The translations under genes were made by a program, and so were the position numbers. A stretch of 64,000 nt of DNA. Source: Capronia americana. Lineage: Eukaryota; Ascomycota; Eurotiomycetes; Chaetothyriales; Herpotrichiellaceae. Every line of letters starts with the position of its first letter. Positions within the stretch are counted from its first letter, which is position 1. Location of the stretch: NCBI GenBank assembly GCA_016110215.1, contig JADWQD010000010.1:186001-250000 (forward strand), given 5' to 3'. Below the pieces are notes generated by a model, which saw nothing but the letters and a program-made list of their open reading frames with translations, ran no database searches and was not told where the DNA came from. Below are positions 10,563 through 19,734 of the stretch, piece after piece.

Positions 10563-12935
10563 ATGCCTCCTCTCCGCAAGTCAGACCGACGAAGATCTGA
10601 GCAGCAGCCTGCTATGACAGAAATAAAGCTCTCAGCCATCGAGTCGCCGTCGCCATACAGAGAAAGCATGTCACCGTATCGTGAAAACCATCGGGAGAGT
10701 CAAGACTCATTCCTCGAACCACCTCCATCTGCTCATCCCGTATATGGGAACTACAGAGAGAGCGCGCCACTCGATCAACAGACGCTCTCACGGCGGCCAG
10801 GTCTGTCAGACCTACACAACCGAACACTGTCGGACCTGATTCCGGAGAGCATCCCCGACAGTACGACTACACTGGAGGCACCCAATGGATCATATCCAGC
10901 ATTTGCCCCAGGAGCACACTCCTCATATTCCGGGTCTCAGACACGGAGCTCGTCGCCCTATCCAGTACCATCCCCCTTTAGAAGCCAAGAAACGTTACGA
11001 CCTCTCTACCCTGAATCGCCCTCGACCTATTTTAAACGAGACTGGGTGAAGGAGGGTTTGATTGCTCAGTTACACTCAAGAGATGACAAAGAATTCCTAT
11101 CCGGCAAGAAGAGATGGCTCTACCGTTGGTTCGCGCCGTTGTTGTGTCTGGTCTCCCTCAGCATGTATTGGTTCTACTTCGGCTTGCGAATAACCTTCAT
11201 CGTCGACGCACAGAAACACTACGGGAATTCCTTCCCTCTGGCCTGGGTTTTCGTGGCGATCGAGATATCGATTGCTGTCCCCATATTCATGCAGACAATC
11301 TGGTCTCTCTTTATCATCAAGAAACGCCACAGGCCAAAGCTGAGGCTCATCGGTAACGAGGTCCCCACGGTCGACGTGTTCATCACGTGCTGCGGTGAGG
11401 ACGACGACCTCGTCCTCGACACTGTCCGAGCTGCGTGCGATCTGGATTATCCCCAAGACCGATGCCGCATCATTCTTTTAGACGATGGTAAATCGGATCA
11501 ACTGAAAAATGTGCTCGAGGAATGGCGCGAGACGTGTCCGAATGTCTACTACATGCGCCGTCCGAAGTTCCCTGGCGTTCCTCACCACTTCAAGGCCGGT
11601 AATTTGAACTACGGCTTGGACGCAGTCCAAAGCCTACCAGGAGGCGCTGGAGAATACATGGCCGCTCTCGATGCAGATATGATTCCGGAACAAAATTGGT
11701 TACGAGCGGTCCTGCCGCACTTGTTGATGGACGACAAGATGGGCCTCGCGTGTCCACCTCAGCTCTTCTACAATGTTCCGAGAGATGACCCTCTTTGTCA
11801 AAGTTTGGACTTCTTCGTTCATGTTTCCGAGCCGGTCAAGGATGCCCTGGGCGTGGCCTGGTGCACAGGTTCTGGATACGTTGCTCGGACAGCCGCTCTG
11901 GCTCAGATCGGAAACTTTCCTTGCGGGTCCTTGGCTGAGGATGTCGCAACAAGCACTCTTCTGCTCGGCGCCGGCTGGAAGACAGCTTTCGTACACGAAG
12001 CACTGCAATTTGGGACCGTGCCTGAAGACTATGGTGGGCATCTCAAGCAACGAACGCGCTGGGCGATCGGTACAGTCGACACGGCATTCAAGCTGAAGTT
12101 CTGTCTGTGGGGGGATCAAGTGAAGAAGATGTCCTTCGCACAGAGGTCCTCAAGCTTCATCTACGCTTTCTTGAGCTTATTCAACATCTTCCTAACCCTC
12201 TCGATCTTCGCCTTGCCGATCGTTCTTGTTGCCAACAGACCGCTGGTGGCATATTCCAACGACACCCAACTACGATGGTTAATCCGGGCTTGTTTTGCCA
12301 ACGTGGTGCTAAATCGCATCTGCGAGTTCGTGCTCTTCATCCCTGCTGGCTATACGACCGGACAAAGAGGCAGCCGATATCAGCTCTGGATGGCTCCATA
12401 TATCTCTCTCACGATTATCCGGTCATTCGTCCTCCCGACCTGGCTTGGCGGACAACGACAAGCCTTCAAGGCCACGGGTTCGATCAAGTCAGCACTCAAT
12501 GAGCGAGACCCAAAACGGAGAGCGCCAATGTATCGCCGGCTGTGGACGATCTGTGTCAATTACATGGCGGGATTCCACGTCGCGTACGTCTACTTCGTCC
12601 TGGTTGCTGTTACGATATCGACGTATCGGACGCTGGTAGTTCAGCATACATTGAGAGGGAAGCTGATCGGTCTTGTCACCCACGCATTTTGGCCTCCACT
12701 TGCTTGGATAATTGTCTGCTCATCTTTCTGGATTCCTTTCACATACGCGGTCGACCCTCCTAATTGTCCCGACCGGGAGGACCTGCTGGACCGTGACCCG
12801 AAGAGCGGTGTATGCCACCCGAAAGCAGAAGCGAAAAAGATTGCTTTTGCACCGCAAACCGCCTGGTTCGAGCTGGAATACACTGTCACCACCGCTTTCA
12901 CCGCGGTGGTCTTTGTTGCGGCGTTCTTCTACTGA
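10563..12935 (+). CDS. GT2 cellulose-synthase-like glycosyltransferase
   Basis: Intronless, 790 residues. Residues 1-160 are Ser/Pro-rich and probably disordered and cytosolic. Two membrane segments follow (about 185-210 and 220-250), then a GT-A catalytic domain: 'DDGKSD', 'ALDADMIPE', an 'AED' motif in the position of TED and the 'QRTRW' motif (QxxRW), all needed for UDP-sugar binding and processive synthesis. Five or so further membrane segments close the protein, as in a channel-forming processive synthase. Family members in fungi include the mixed-linkage (1,3;1,4)-beta-glucan synthase Tft1 of Aspergillus fumigatus and CelA-type proteins; which product this one makes cannot be read from sequence. 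It is divergently paired with a membrane-anchored GH12 gene. Confidence 0.9.
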   Translation: MPPLRKSDRRRSEQQPAMTEIKLSAIESPSPYRESMSPYRENHRESQDSFLEPPPSAHPVYGNYRESAPLDQQTLSRRPGLSDLHNRTLSDLIPESIPDSTTTLEAPNGSYPAFAPGAHSSYSGSQTRSSSPYPVPSPFRSQETLRPLYPESPSTYFKRDWVKEGLIAQLHSRDDKEFLSGKKRWLYRWFAPLLCLVSLSMYWFYFGLRITFIVDAQKHYGNSFPLAWVFVAIEISIAVPIFMQTIWSLFIIKKRHRPKLRLIGNEVPTVDVFITCCGEDDDLVLDTVRAACDLDYPQDRCRIILLDDGKSDQLKNVLEEWRETCPNVYYMRRPKFPGVPHHFKAGNLNYGLDAVQSLPGGAGEYMAALDADMIPEQNWLRAVLPHLLMDDKMGLACPPQLFYNVPRDDPLCQSLDFFVHVSEPVKDALGVAWCTGSGYVARTAALAQIGNFPCGSLAEDVATSTLLLGAGWKTAFVHEALQFGTVPEDYGGHLKQRTRWAIGTVDTAFKLKFCLWGDQVKKMSFAQRSSSFIYAFLSLFNIFLTLSIFALPIVLVANRPLVAYSNDTQLRWLIRACFANVVLNRICEFVLFIPAGYTTGQRGSRYQLWMAPYISLTIIRSFVLPTWLGGQRQAFKATGSIKSALNERDPKRRAPMYRRLWTICVNYMAGFHVAYVYFVLVAVTISTYRTLVVQHTLRGKLIGLVTHAFWPPLAWIIVCSSFWIPFTYAVDPPNCPDREDLLDRDPKSGVCHPKAEAKKIAFAPQTAWFELEYTVTTAFTAVVFVAAFFY

Positions 12936-13617
12936 GAGCCACGACACGAAAAACCTAATGACGAAATGAATATGTCGATCAACGGCTTCAGTTCAAATCA
13001 CCACCTTGGGGATCTTGTTCATTGCAGATCGTCCAACACGCATTCGCAACCTTTTGGCAACAGCTGGGCCTGGATACTGTACATATAGCTAGGGGCTTTG
13101 GCCCTCCTAGCATAGACATACACATCCAAATGGATAGTCGACTCTTTTGGCGTTTTAATACACGGGAAGGTACTGCCACAAATTGGAAGTGGCGGAAGCA
13201 TCAGGGCGATTGACAAGCACATAGCAAAGGGGAGCGGCTTATCTGACACAACATAACGAAGACATAATACACTCCACACGCAGGAGCTACTGGCGGTTCG
13301 CCAAGCATCATCACGAGATACTGTTGTTGGCAAGGCAGGATCATGGTGACAACATACTGGAAGCATGGATACTCTGTATGCTCCTTAGGTAGCTTTGCGA
13401 ATACCATTAACGGTAAAACATGGCCATCTTCGTTGACACGAAATTCCTTCCTGTACTTGGCCAGTCATCTTATCGTGCATGTTCTTCTCAGAACGAGAGA
13501 ATTGTCCCCATACTACATCGCAGTGTTCAAGCCGATTTAGATCTGCCTCACCCCACCCTATCCTCGGCCTCACCTAGGCGGAATCCTCTCAATGATTGAT
13601 CAGCACACACGGGGCAC
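12936..13617. other. Intergenic between convergent genes
   Basis: Holds the 3' flanks of the GT2 gene and of the ABM gene. Only chance frames are visible and nothing else is recognised. Confidence 0.4.
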
Positions 13618-14449
13618 TCACAGCTTCGCCTGTCCACCTAAGCCCGCTCCACCTGGCGTATTGGAGACGAAGGACCCATCGAGCTCCTCCCACTCGCTCA
13701 GCACAGTTTTCTTGCCTTGGATGAAGCGACCTGTACCTCTGAACATCGCCTTGAACTCAGCCGTCTTGCCGTGCACGCCCAGCGCAGCCAGATCCTTGTA
13801 CCGCTCGAACATGAGCACCTCGCTGGGATTCTTCTCACTGACAAGGACATGGTAGGTCAGCGTGCCCGGCTCATTTTGCTCGACCCAGTCACAGAATTTG
13901 CTGGATCACGACGTTAGCGAGGCGCATTAGAGGCAGGGTCGACCTGACGGCGATGGCAAACGCTTACCCCAAGACACCCACTAGCCCGTCTCTATTCGCG
14001 CTCAAGTCATTATCTTTGAGAACGAACTTCGCTAGCATGACAATCCCCGCCTTGGGACTCTCCTTCTCGCCTTTCCTGGCCACGAATCCGGCGGCGGGAA
14101 TCCATTCCGAGATCTCCATGTCACGTGTAGCATCGAACAGCCGCTCCTTCGCCACGCTGGAGTGGAAGGCCTTGAACTCGGGCATTTGCTGCACGGCAGA
14201 GAATGCCGCTGGTGAGGACCAGATTTCCACGAGGCCGACAAGAGTTGAAGCTTCGCCGGACGGGACCATGCCAAGTTGCGCTTTGGGCCGAGTCGTGGGC
14301 GTAAAAATTGTGCGCGTGCTATGTTGAGTGGACGGCTTGCGGAAGAAGGGGATGTTTGAGCGGTTCAACGCGATGACTCTGTCGCGGTTTTCGCGAGATT
14401 TGGTATGGATGAGGACCACTAGGGCTAACGGCTTGCCGTCGGATGCCAT
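13618..14449 (-). CDS. ABM-like ferredoxin-fold (dimeric alpha/beta barrel) protein
   Basis: Two exons, 13968-14449 and 13618-13900, joined across a 67-nt intron (GTAAGC donor, CAG acceptor), give 254 residues from the ATG at 14449. Two halves each look like an antibiotic-biosynthesis-monooxygenase (ABM) module: 'EIWSSPAAFSAVQQMPEFKAF' -type helix in the first, and a 'YHVLVSEKNP...LMFERYKD' strand-helix pattern in the second. ABM proteins are cofactor-free oxygenases or related enzymes acting on quinols and polyketides. It is transcribed away from the neighbouring zinc-cluster regulator with a shared upstream region, as is common in small metabolic clusters. The exact reaction is unknown. Confidence 0.75.
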
Positions 14450-15014
14450 GGTGAAGCTCGTTGGTGTTATCCTTCTCTAGTCACAGACAGATGGTGGGCT
14501 CTTGGGATCTCTAGAGTCTCGGAAGTGATCTCTTCGGCTCAATGAAGAGTTGAATCTCCAACAACCGAACCTCGAACGAACTACGAGACACAGATTTTCT
14601 AGGAGCGACGAAGATTGAAATGCTGTATTGTCGTGTAGGAGAAGTCCCCGCGGATTCTGCAGCAATATGATTCGGCTCCTACATGATTAGTTATAGATCC
14701 CTCATCGTAAGCTTCCACCGGCTATGTATCTGGTCGCAAGGAGGCTGGCAATTCACCGGATACGAAGCCTAGGAAAGTTGCCTCGGCAGTCAAGGTACGA
14801 AGATCGGGTGCTGTTAGATAAGATAAGATGTCTCGCCACAAGGCTGAGCGGCAGCCTCGCCCAAAGTGGTCGGCCCGGCCCCCTACCTCCGAGCTCTCTC
14901 CGTCATCCACGGTCCTCCGAGCAAACAGAGGGCAGTAAACTACTATCACTGACACTTGGCCTCCGTCGTCGGTCTGGAGCAGCGGACACGCCGATCCCGG
15001 AGAATTTGTCTGAC
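14450..15014. other. Divergent promoter of ABM and regulator genes
   Basis: About 565 nt between two opposite start codons. The frame of the regulator stays open upstream to an ATG at 14724, but the extra 97 residues are low in hydrophobic order and look like translated leader, so I treat this stretch as non-coding. Confidence 0.5.
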
Positions 15015-16397
15015 ATGGCGACTCTGCCAGGAGAAATTGAGATGTCTGAGCAAGCACATCCTCCGTTGTCGCCTTCGGAGCCTCCGACCCCGACCAAGGG
15101 CAAAGCCCATTCCCCGAGGGCGTGCGACAGTTGCAGGGCCTCGAAAACCCGATGTGAGCGGCCGAACGACGTGGCACCCTGTCGTCGATGCTGGAAGACC
15201 AATAGGCAATGTGTCGCTGGTGGTGTTATCCTTCACGTGCCAGCGCCCACGGCCCCAGCTACGAACCACCAAGGAGAGGGCCAGCCATCGCCTGGAACGT
15301 GGTACTGTCGTAGATCGTGCGATCCGTGCAGTGCCTCCAAGGTGAAATGCGAACGCGCTTCAGAGTCTTCCCAGTGTGGTAGATGTTTGAAAACGGGTAG
15401 GGTATGTGTCACCAGTCCTGCCGGCCTTTCTCGACACTCTTCGCAGAAGCATCAGGCACCACCGCTTCAAGCAGGCCATGATACTCCACGACACATAGAC
15501 GTCGCCGACTCTGCAGACGACACCAACACGCCACTGCTGTTACCTACCCTCGCCGACTACGTCGGCACGGAGACTAGGTGGAACGGCACCTTGGAGCAAG
15601 ACAGTCGCGCTGCCAGATCGGTTGACAACCTCACAGAGGCTTTGCGGACTGAAACCGCAACCAAGATCACCCGACAAAACTACCAGTCTAAGCTTGGAGA
15701 CTTACAGCGGGAGGTTCTCGCGGACCTGGAGCTTGTCAAGTATTGCAAGGGAGCTGATAAATGCCCAGAGTCAACGCTGCCCCCAGAGCTGGGCTACAAT
15801 TCCTCCTTCCTGGTTGGGCGAATGCTCGAGCAATCCAAGACACTACTTGAGATCCTGAACTTGTTTGCGCCGACAACGCTGGCACCCACGCCTTCATCGA
15901 ACGGACATGCCGTTGACGATGTTTCGACTTCTGACCAAAGGATGCGCTGCGATACTGCCTCGATGTTCTCGCTCTTCTCATGTTTTGTCTGCCTGATCCG
16001 GATCTACCGAACCAACTTCTCGGCCATTCTTGACTCGATGCCAATGCTGTTGGGTCTGCAACGACCGGTGCCTCAATTACTCCCGGGTCTCAATCTTGGG
16101 GGCTTCTCGCTGGAAAACCGTCTCGATCTGCAGGTCCAGCTGCTCCTCCAGGTTAGTAACGAAATGCTATCAAACCTCGAAGCAAAGTTCGGTGTCGCGG
16201 AGGGTGCCGGCGCCGCGGAGAAGGGTGTTTTTGAACCGGGCAAAACAAGGATTCTAGTTGCGATGTTGGTTGAGGAGGCCGCCGAGCAGCCTCCACTTCA
16301 TGAGCCGCGAGGTCACTGTCCACCGTTGAAGGAGGTCCTGGAGACCCTGCACAAGCTCCTCCGAGCAGAATACGCACAGAGGCAGCAGCGTGGCTAG
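15015..16397 (+). CDS. Transcription regulator with two Zn(II)2Cys6 clusters
   Basis: Intronless; 460 residues from the ATG at 15015 (an in-frame ATG at 14724 would add 97 unlikely residues). Two complete fungal zinc binuclear clusters are present, each C-x2-C-x6-C-x8-C-x2-C-x6-C: cysteines 37, 40, 47, 56, 59, 66 and cysteines 102, 105, 112, 121, 124, 131. Both carry the basic residues between cysteines 2 and 3 that contact DNA. The C-terminal half (about 310-450) resembles the region found in AflR-type regulators of secondary metabolism: a helical 'SLFSCFVCLIRIY' segment, a 'GGFSLENRLDLQVQLLLQ' segment and a terminal helix. It is divergent from the ABM gene and upstream of an SDR gene, so a pathway-specific role is plausible. 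Two clusters in one regulator is uncommon; most have one. Confidence 0.87.
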   Translation: MATLPGEIEMSEQAHPPLSPSEPPTPTKGKAHSPRACDSCRASKTRCERPNDVAPCRRCWKTNRQCVAGGVILHVPAPTAPATNHQGEGQPSPGTWYCRRSCDPCSASKVKCERASESSQCGRCLKTGRVCVTSPAGLSRHSSQKHQAPPLQAGHDTPRHIDVADSADDTNTPLLLPTLADYVGTETRWNGTLEQDSRAARSVDNLTEALRTETATKITRQNYQSKLGDLQREVLADLELVKYCKGADKCPESTLPPELGYNSSFLVGRMLEQSKTLLEILNLFAPTTLAPTPSSNGHAVDDVSTSDQRMRCDTASMFSLFSCFVCLIRIYRTNFSAILDSMPMLLGLQRPVPQLLPGLNLGGFSLENRLDLQVQLLLQVSNEMLSNLEAKFGVAEGAGAAEKGVFEPGKTRILVAMLVEEAAEQPPLHEPRGHCPPLKEVLETLHKLLRAEYAQRQQRG

Positions 16398-16574
16398 TAA
16401 TACCCCGAGACATGGCCAAGGCCGAGACACCGAGCGGACCCCCGAGACTCTCCGCTAGTTCGCCGACGCCCGAATGCCTGCCCGTCAGAGACAATAAAGA
16501 GAGCTGCATGCCTGCTTTGGATTTCAAAACTCGTCCACACATTTCGTCAGCCTGAAAATCAACCACCAGCTAGT
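16398..16574. other. Short spacer between regulator and SDR
   Basis: Only 177 nt separate the regulator stop from the SDR start on the same strand; it must hold both the 3' end of one gene and the promoter of the next. Confidence 0.4.
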
Positions 16575-17752
16575 ATGGGTCACACTCCTCCCCACGACCA
16601 AGGGATATCCGCAATGTGGTGGTCTGCACGGGTAAGGATTCCTCGCTCCTGAACCACGCAGGCTCGTGTATCTGAGAGACTGATCAGGCGTAGAACCCGC
16701 CGGCTGACCCTAAGACCTCCTTCGCAGGCAAAACCGTCCTCATAACCGGTGCAAACGTCGGGCTCGGACTAGAAGCGGCGGTCAAATTCGCCTGTTTAGG
16801 CGCATCCCGTCTGATCCTTGGCGTCCGCTCCCGCCAGCGCGGCGAAGATGCAAAAGCCCAAATATGCCATCGATCAGGCTACGACGCTGCCAACGTGCAG
16901 ATCTACCAAGTCGATATGGGTTCTTTTGAGTCCGTCAAGTCGTTTGCTAAGAGTTTGTCTGCGGAGGAGCCTCGCCTCGATATCGCAATCCTCAACGCGG
17001 GTATGGCAGCGCCTTCTTACCAGCTCAGCCCCGATGGATATGAGATGTCCCTGCAAGTCAACGTCCTGTCCACCTCACTGCTCGCCGTTCTCCTACTTTC
17101 CAAACTCCAGCAGTCAGCCCAGCTGACCGGATCCCCTTCTCACCTCGAATTTGTCGGAAGCGTGGGCCACCGCATGGTCAGACCCACGGCCCTGGATGCT
17201 GTACTCGACGATAAAAACGCAGGACTTCTCGACCACGTCAACGACAAGAAACACTTCAGCATCCAAGAAACCTACTGCATGACCAAGCTCCTGCTGATGT
17301 ACGTGATGGAGGGTCTCGTGTCAGCCACACAGCGCAACCACATCGATGACGTGATTATCACGACCTGCTGTCCTAACCTCTGTCGCACAAACCTTGGCCG
17401 CGAGTTCAACTCCTTGATGAACTTGGCGAATTCGCTGTTCCAACTCATCTTTGCCAGGACGGCCGAGGAGGGAAGTCGGATTCTCGTGAGCGGGACGGCG
17501 TTGGGAAAGGACGCGCATGGAATGTTCTGGAGTCACGATGTTTTTGACATGTAAGTGGCACCATTCAAGCTGGGACCGGGACCGCGTGAATGAGACAGAC
17601 AACGCTGACATATGAGTTACGTTCCATGTAGGAAAGGCGAGCTCGTCACCAGTGAGAAGGGGAAGATGTTGCAGAAGAAGGCGTGGACGGAGATTGCGCA
17701 ACTGTTACGCGGGCATGTCCCCCGGAGTGAGGACTGGGTGTTAGAATGTTGA
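16575..17752 (+). CDS. Short-chain dehydrogenase/reductase
   Basis: Three exons (16575-16631, 16715-17550, 17632-17752) give 337 residues. The acceptor at 16714 was chosen over the nearer CAG at 16728 because only it keeps phase and yields the usual 'TSFAGKTVLITGANVGLG' start of the fold. Landmarks: Rossmann motif TGANVGLG, 'LNAGMA' (NAG motif), a serine in 'FVGSVGHR', and the catalytic YxxxK in 'ETYCMTKLL'. It is an NAD(P)-dependent oxidoreductase of the type common in fungal secondary metabolism (retinol-dehydrogenase-like group). It follows the double-zinc-cluster regulator by 177 nt on the same strand. The substrate is unknown. Confidence 0.85.
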
Positions 17753-19734
17753 ATCTTGCATGCTGTGCTATAGACTTGTCCAGGGTTAGCTGCTAGTGGG
17801 GCCATGATTGTGAGGCAGGCCGCCGCGGAAGCAGGTGGGCATCTATCATCGAGAGATAGCTGTGTTGTTCTTACATCGCATGTGGCCCTTTATGGAAAGG
17901 ACAGGGGCCCATCTCTGAGCACCATACAGCCCCCGGCTGTAGTGGCGGTAGTTTCGGTTTTCACGTCATGCAGAGGTAGCGTGCTACTCGCATCAGCCTG
18001 AGCCTTCATACTGATCCTGAAGAGAGAGAAGCCGACTTTTTCATGCATATCACATGGGATTATAACTCGGAAGTTCACTTGTGCTCTGTGCAGTGCTGAT
18101 CCTGGGTTAGGATAGTCCCTTTCGTTCAGCAAGTGGGCAAAATACCATGCCAAGCCATTTCTGCGCTACGGGCAAGCAGAGTTGCCCTCCTCCTGCAGTT
18201 GTGTCCATAGCTTATTCGTTCAACCATCTTGACAGCCTGAAACTCCATCACATTCAGGTCGATTCGCCATGTGCCAGCCACAATAAGGACTGCAGAGAAG
18301 ACAGTAGGTTCCAGGCCCAGCCTGCTATCTCTCCAATAGAGGGTGCAAGCCTCGCTCGACTTCTTTCTCTCTGTCCATTCCAGCGCTTGGTGTCTAACCT
18401 AGCTGCCTGAGATATTACCTCAGTATTTACCGAATCTCGGGATCGGTCTCGTGGCCCCGTGATAGTTAACGCGATGGACCGAGATATTAGGCCCTGAAGG
18501 CGCTCTTGAAGACATGTCGACCATTCCCACCAGAATGCCAGAAGCTGTCGAGCTGTAATATGTGCAGTCTCGGTGAGCGCGGCCTTCTGGAGCAAGCGAT
18601 CGGTAATACGTCTTTCTGGGCCCCTGCAGATCTATCTGTTGGATGCCCGGGCTGACATCAAGTACAATGAATGACACCCGTCACATACCAGATGTCGACA
18701 AGCTGGGAGTGTGCCTGTGGTCACCTTCCGCCCGAGTTTGGGAATCAGTATTAAGGATGATTCTGAGAATGAGACAGAAGGATGATAATCTCGCCGCCCT
18801 GAACGCACAGCAGAACGAACGAAGAACGAAGAACGAAGGATGATACATCTTGGACATGGCGGCGGCTATTATGCTAAACCTGGCTGACGACACACCGGGC
18901 ATGGTTTATCAAAACTGCCAGTTGCGCTGTTACGGGAATTTGTTCAAGCACTTCAGCCCCTGATATCAGCCTCACCACCTTCGGTCTGGCAGTGGAGAGG
19001 CGCACGGAGACTAGACCGCGGTTTCTCGGTCTTAAGAGTTCAGACCTCACCTCACCTCACCTCTTAAGAGTTCTGTATCTCATCTCTAAGTCACTTCACC
19101 TCTCGATCACCTCACCTCTAGGTCAACTCACCTCTGAGTCGCCTCCCCTCTGCCACCTCCTCTCTACATCACCGCAAAACCTCTAGTCAGTCTATCCTGG
19201 ACTGCCTTTTGACCTCTTCATCGACAATCTGTAAGTAATGACCGGTTTAAAACGTCCACTCTTTCTGACCAAGCTTACAGCTCTCTCTCATTATCTGGCG
19301 AGGCATCCTTGATCAGGTGCTGCTGGGTTCGTGATGCTCAAGTGAGCGCCGCCTCTCATCTCTTTTTGTCCTCCGCCAATCCATCTGTCTCTCCCCAAAC
19401 CTTCAGACACGCGGTCCACCCTAAAAGAGGGCCTCTGTCAGGTCGATTCTTGCCCATCGCGTCCAGGAACCATTCCACACACACCCTTACGGATCACTTT
19501 CATGAGATGATTGTGCCTTCCTCTGCCCATCACTCAACGGATCGTGGCCGAGACAAGCGACCTTCTTTCCTCCCAATATCAATCGCAAGCGCAGTCAAAT
19601 CGTCATCTTTATCCCTCTCTCACACCAAGCTACCACTCGGACCGACCTGGGTCTGTGTCTGTAGTAAAATTGAATATTGAAGATCCACAGAGGTACCGCG
19701 TACGACCATCGAGACAAGCCCGATTCGAAGCAAG
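17753..19734. other. Long intergenic stretch with pyrimidine-rich repeats
   Basis: Nearly 2 kb without a supported gene. At 18794-18842 there are short GAAC/GAAGAAC repeats. From about 19047 to 19160 a C/T-rich series of CACCTC/TCACCTC words recurs at least ten times; this is probably the leader or core promoter of the helicase gene. Short frames here have no recognisable motif. Confidence 0.5.
19047..19160 (+). repeat. CACCTC-rich degenerate repeat
   Basis: A C/T-rich stretch with frequent ACCTC words on the plus strand, upstream of the helicase. Probably a pyrimidine-rich promoter/leader element rather than a mobile element. Confidence 0.6.

Noticed and set aside
14724..15014. In-frame N-terminal extension of the double-zinc regulator
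   Set aside because: The frame is open from an ATG, but the 97 residues are unordered and lie in the likely leader; the ATG at 15015 gives the usual short lead before the first cluster.
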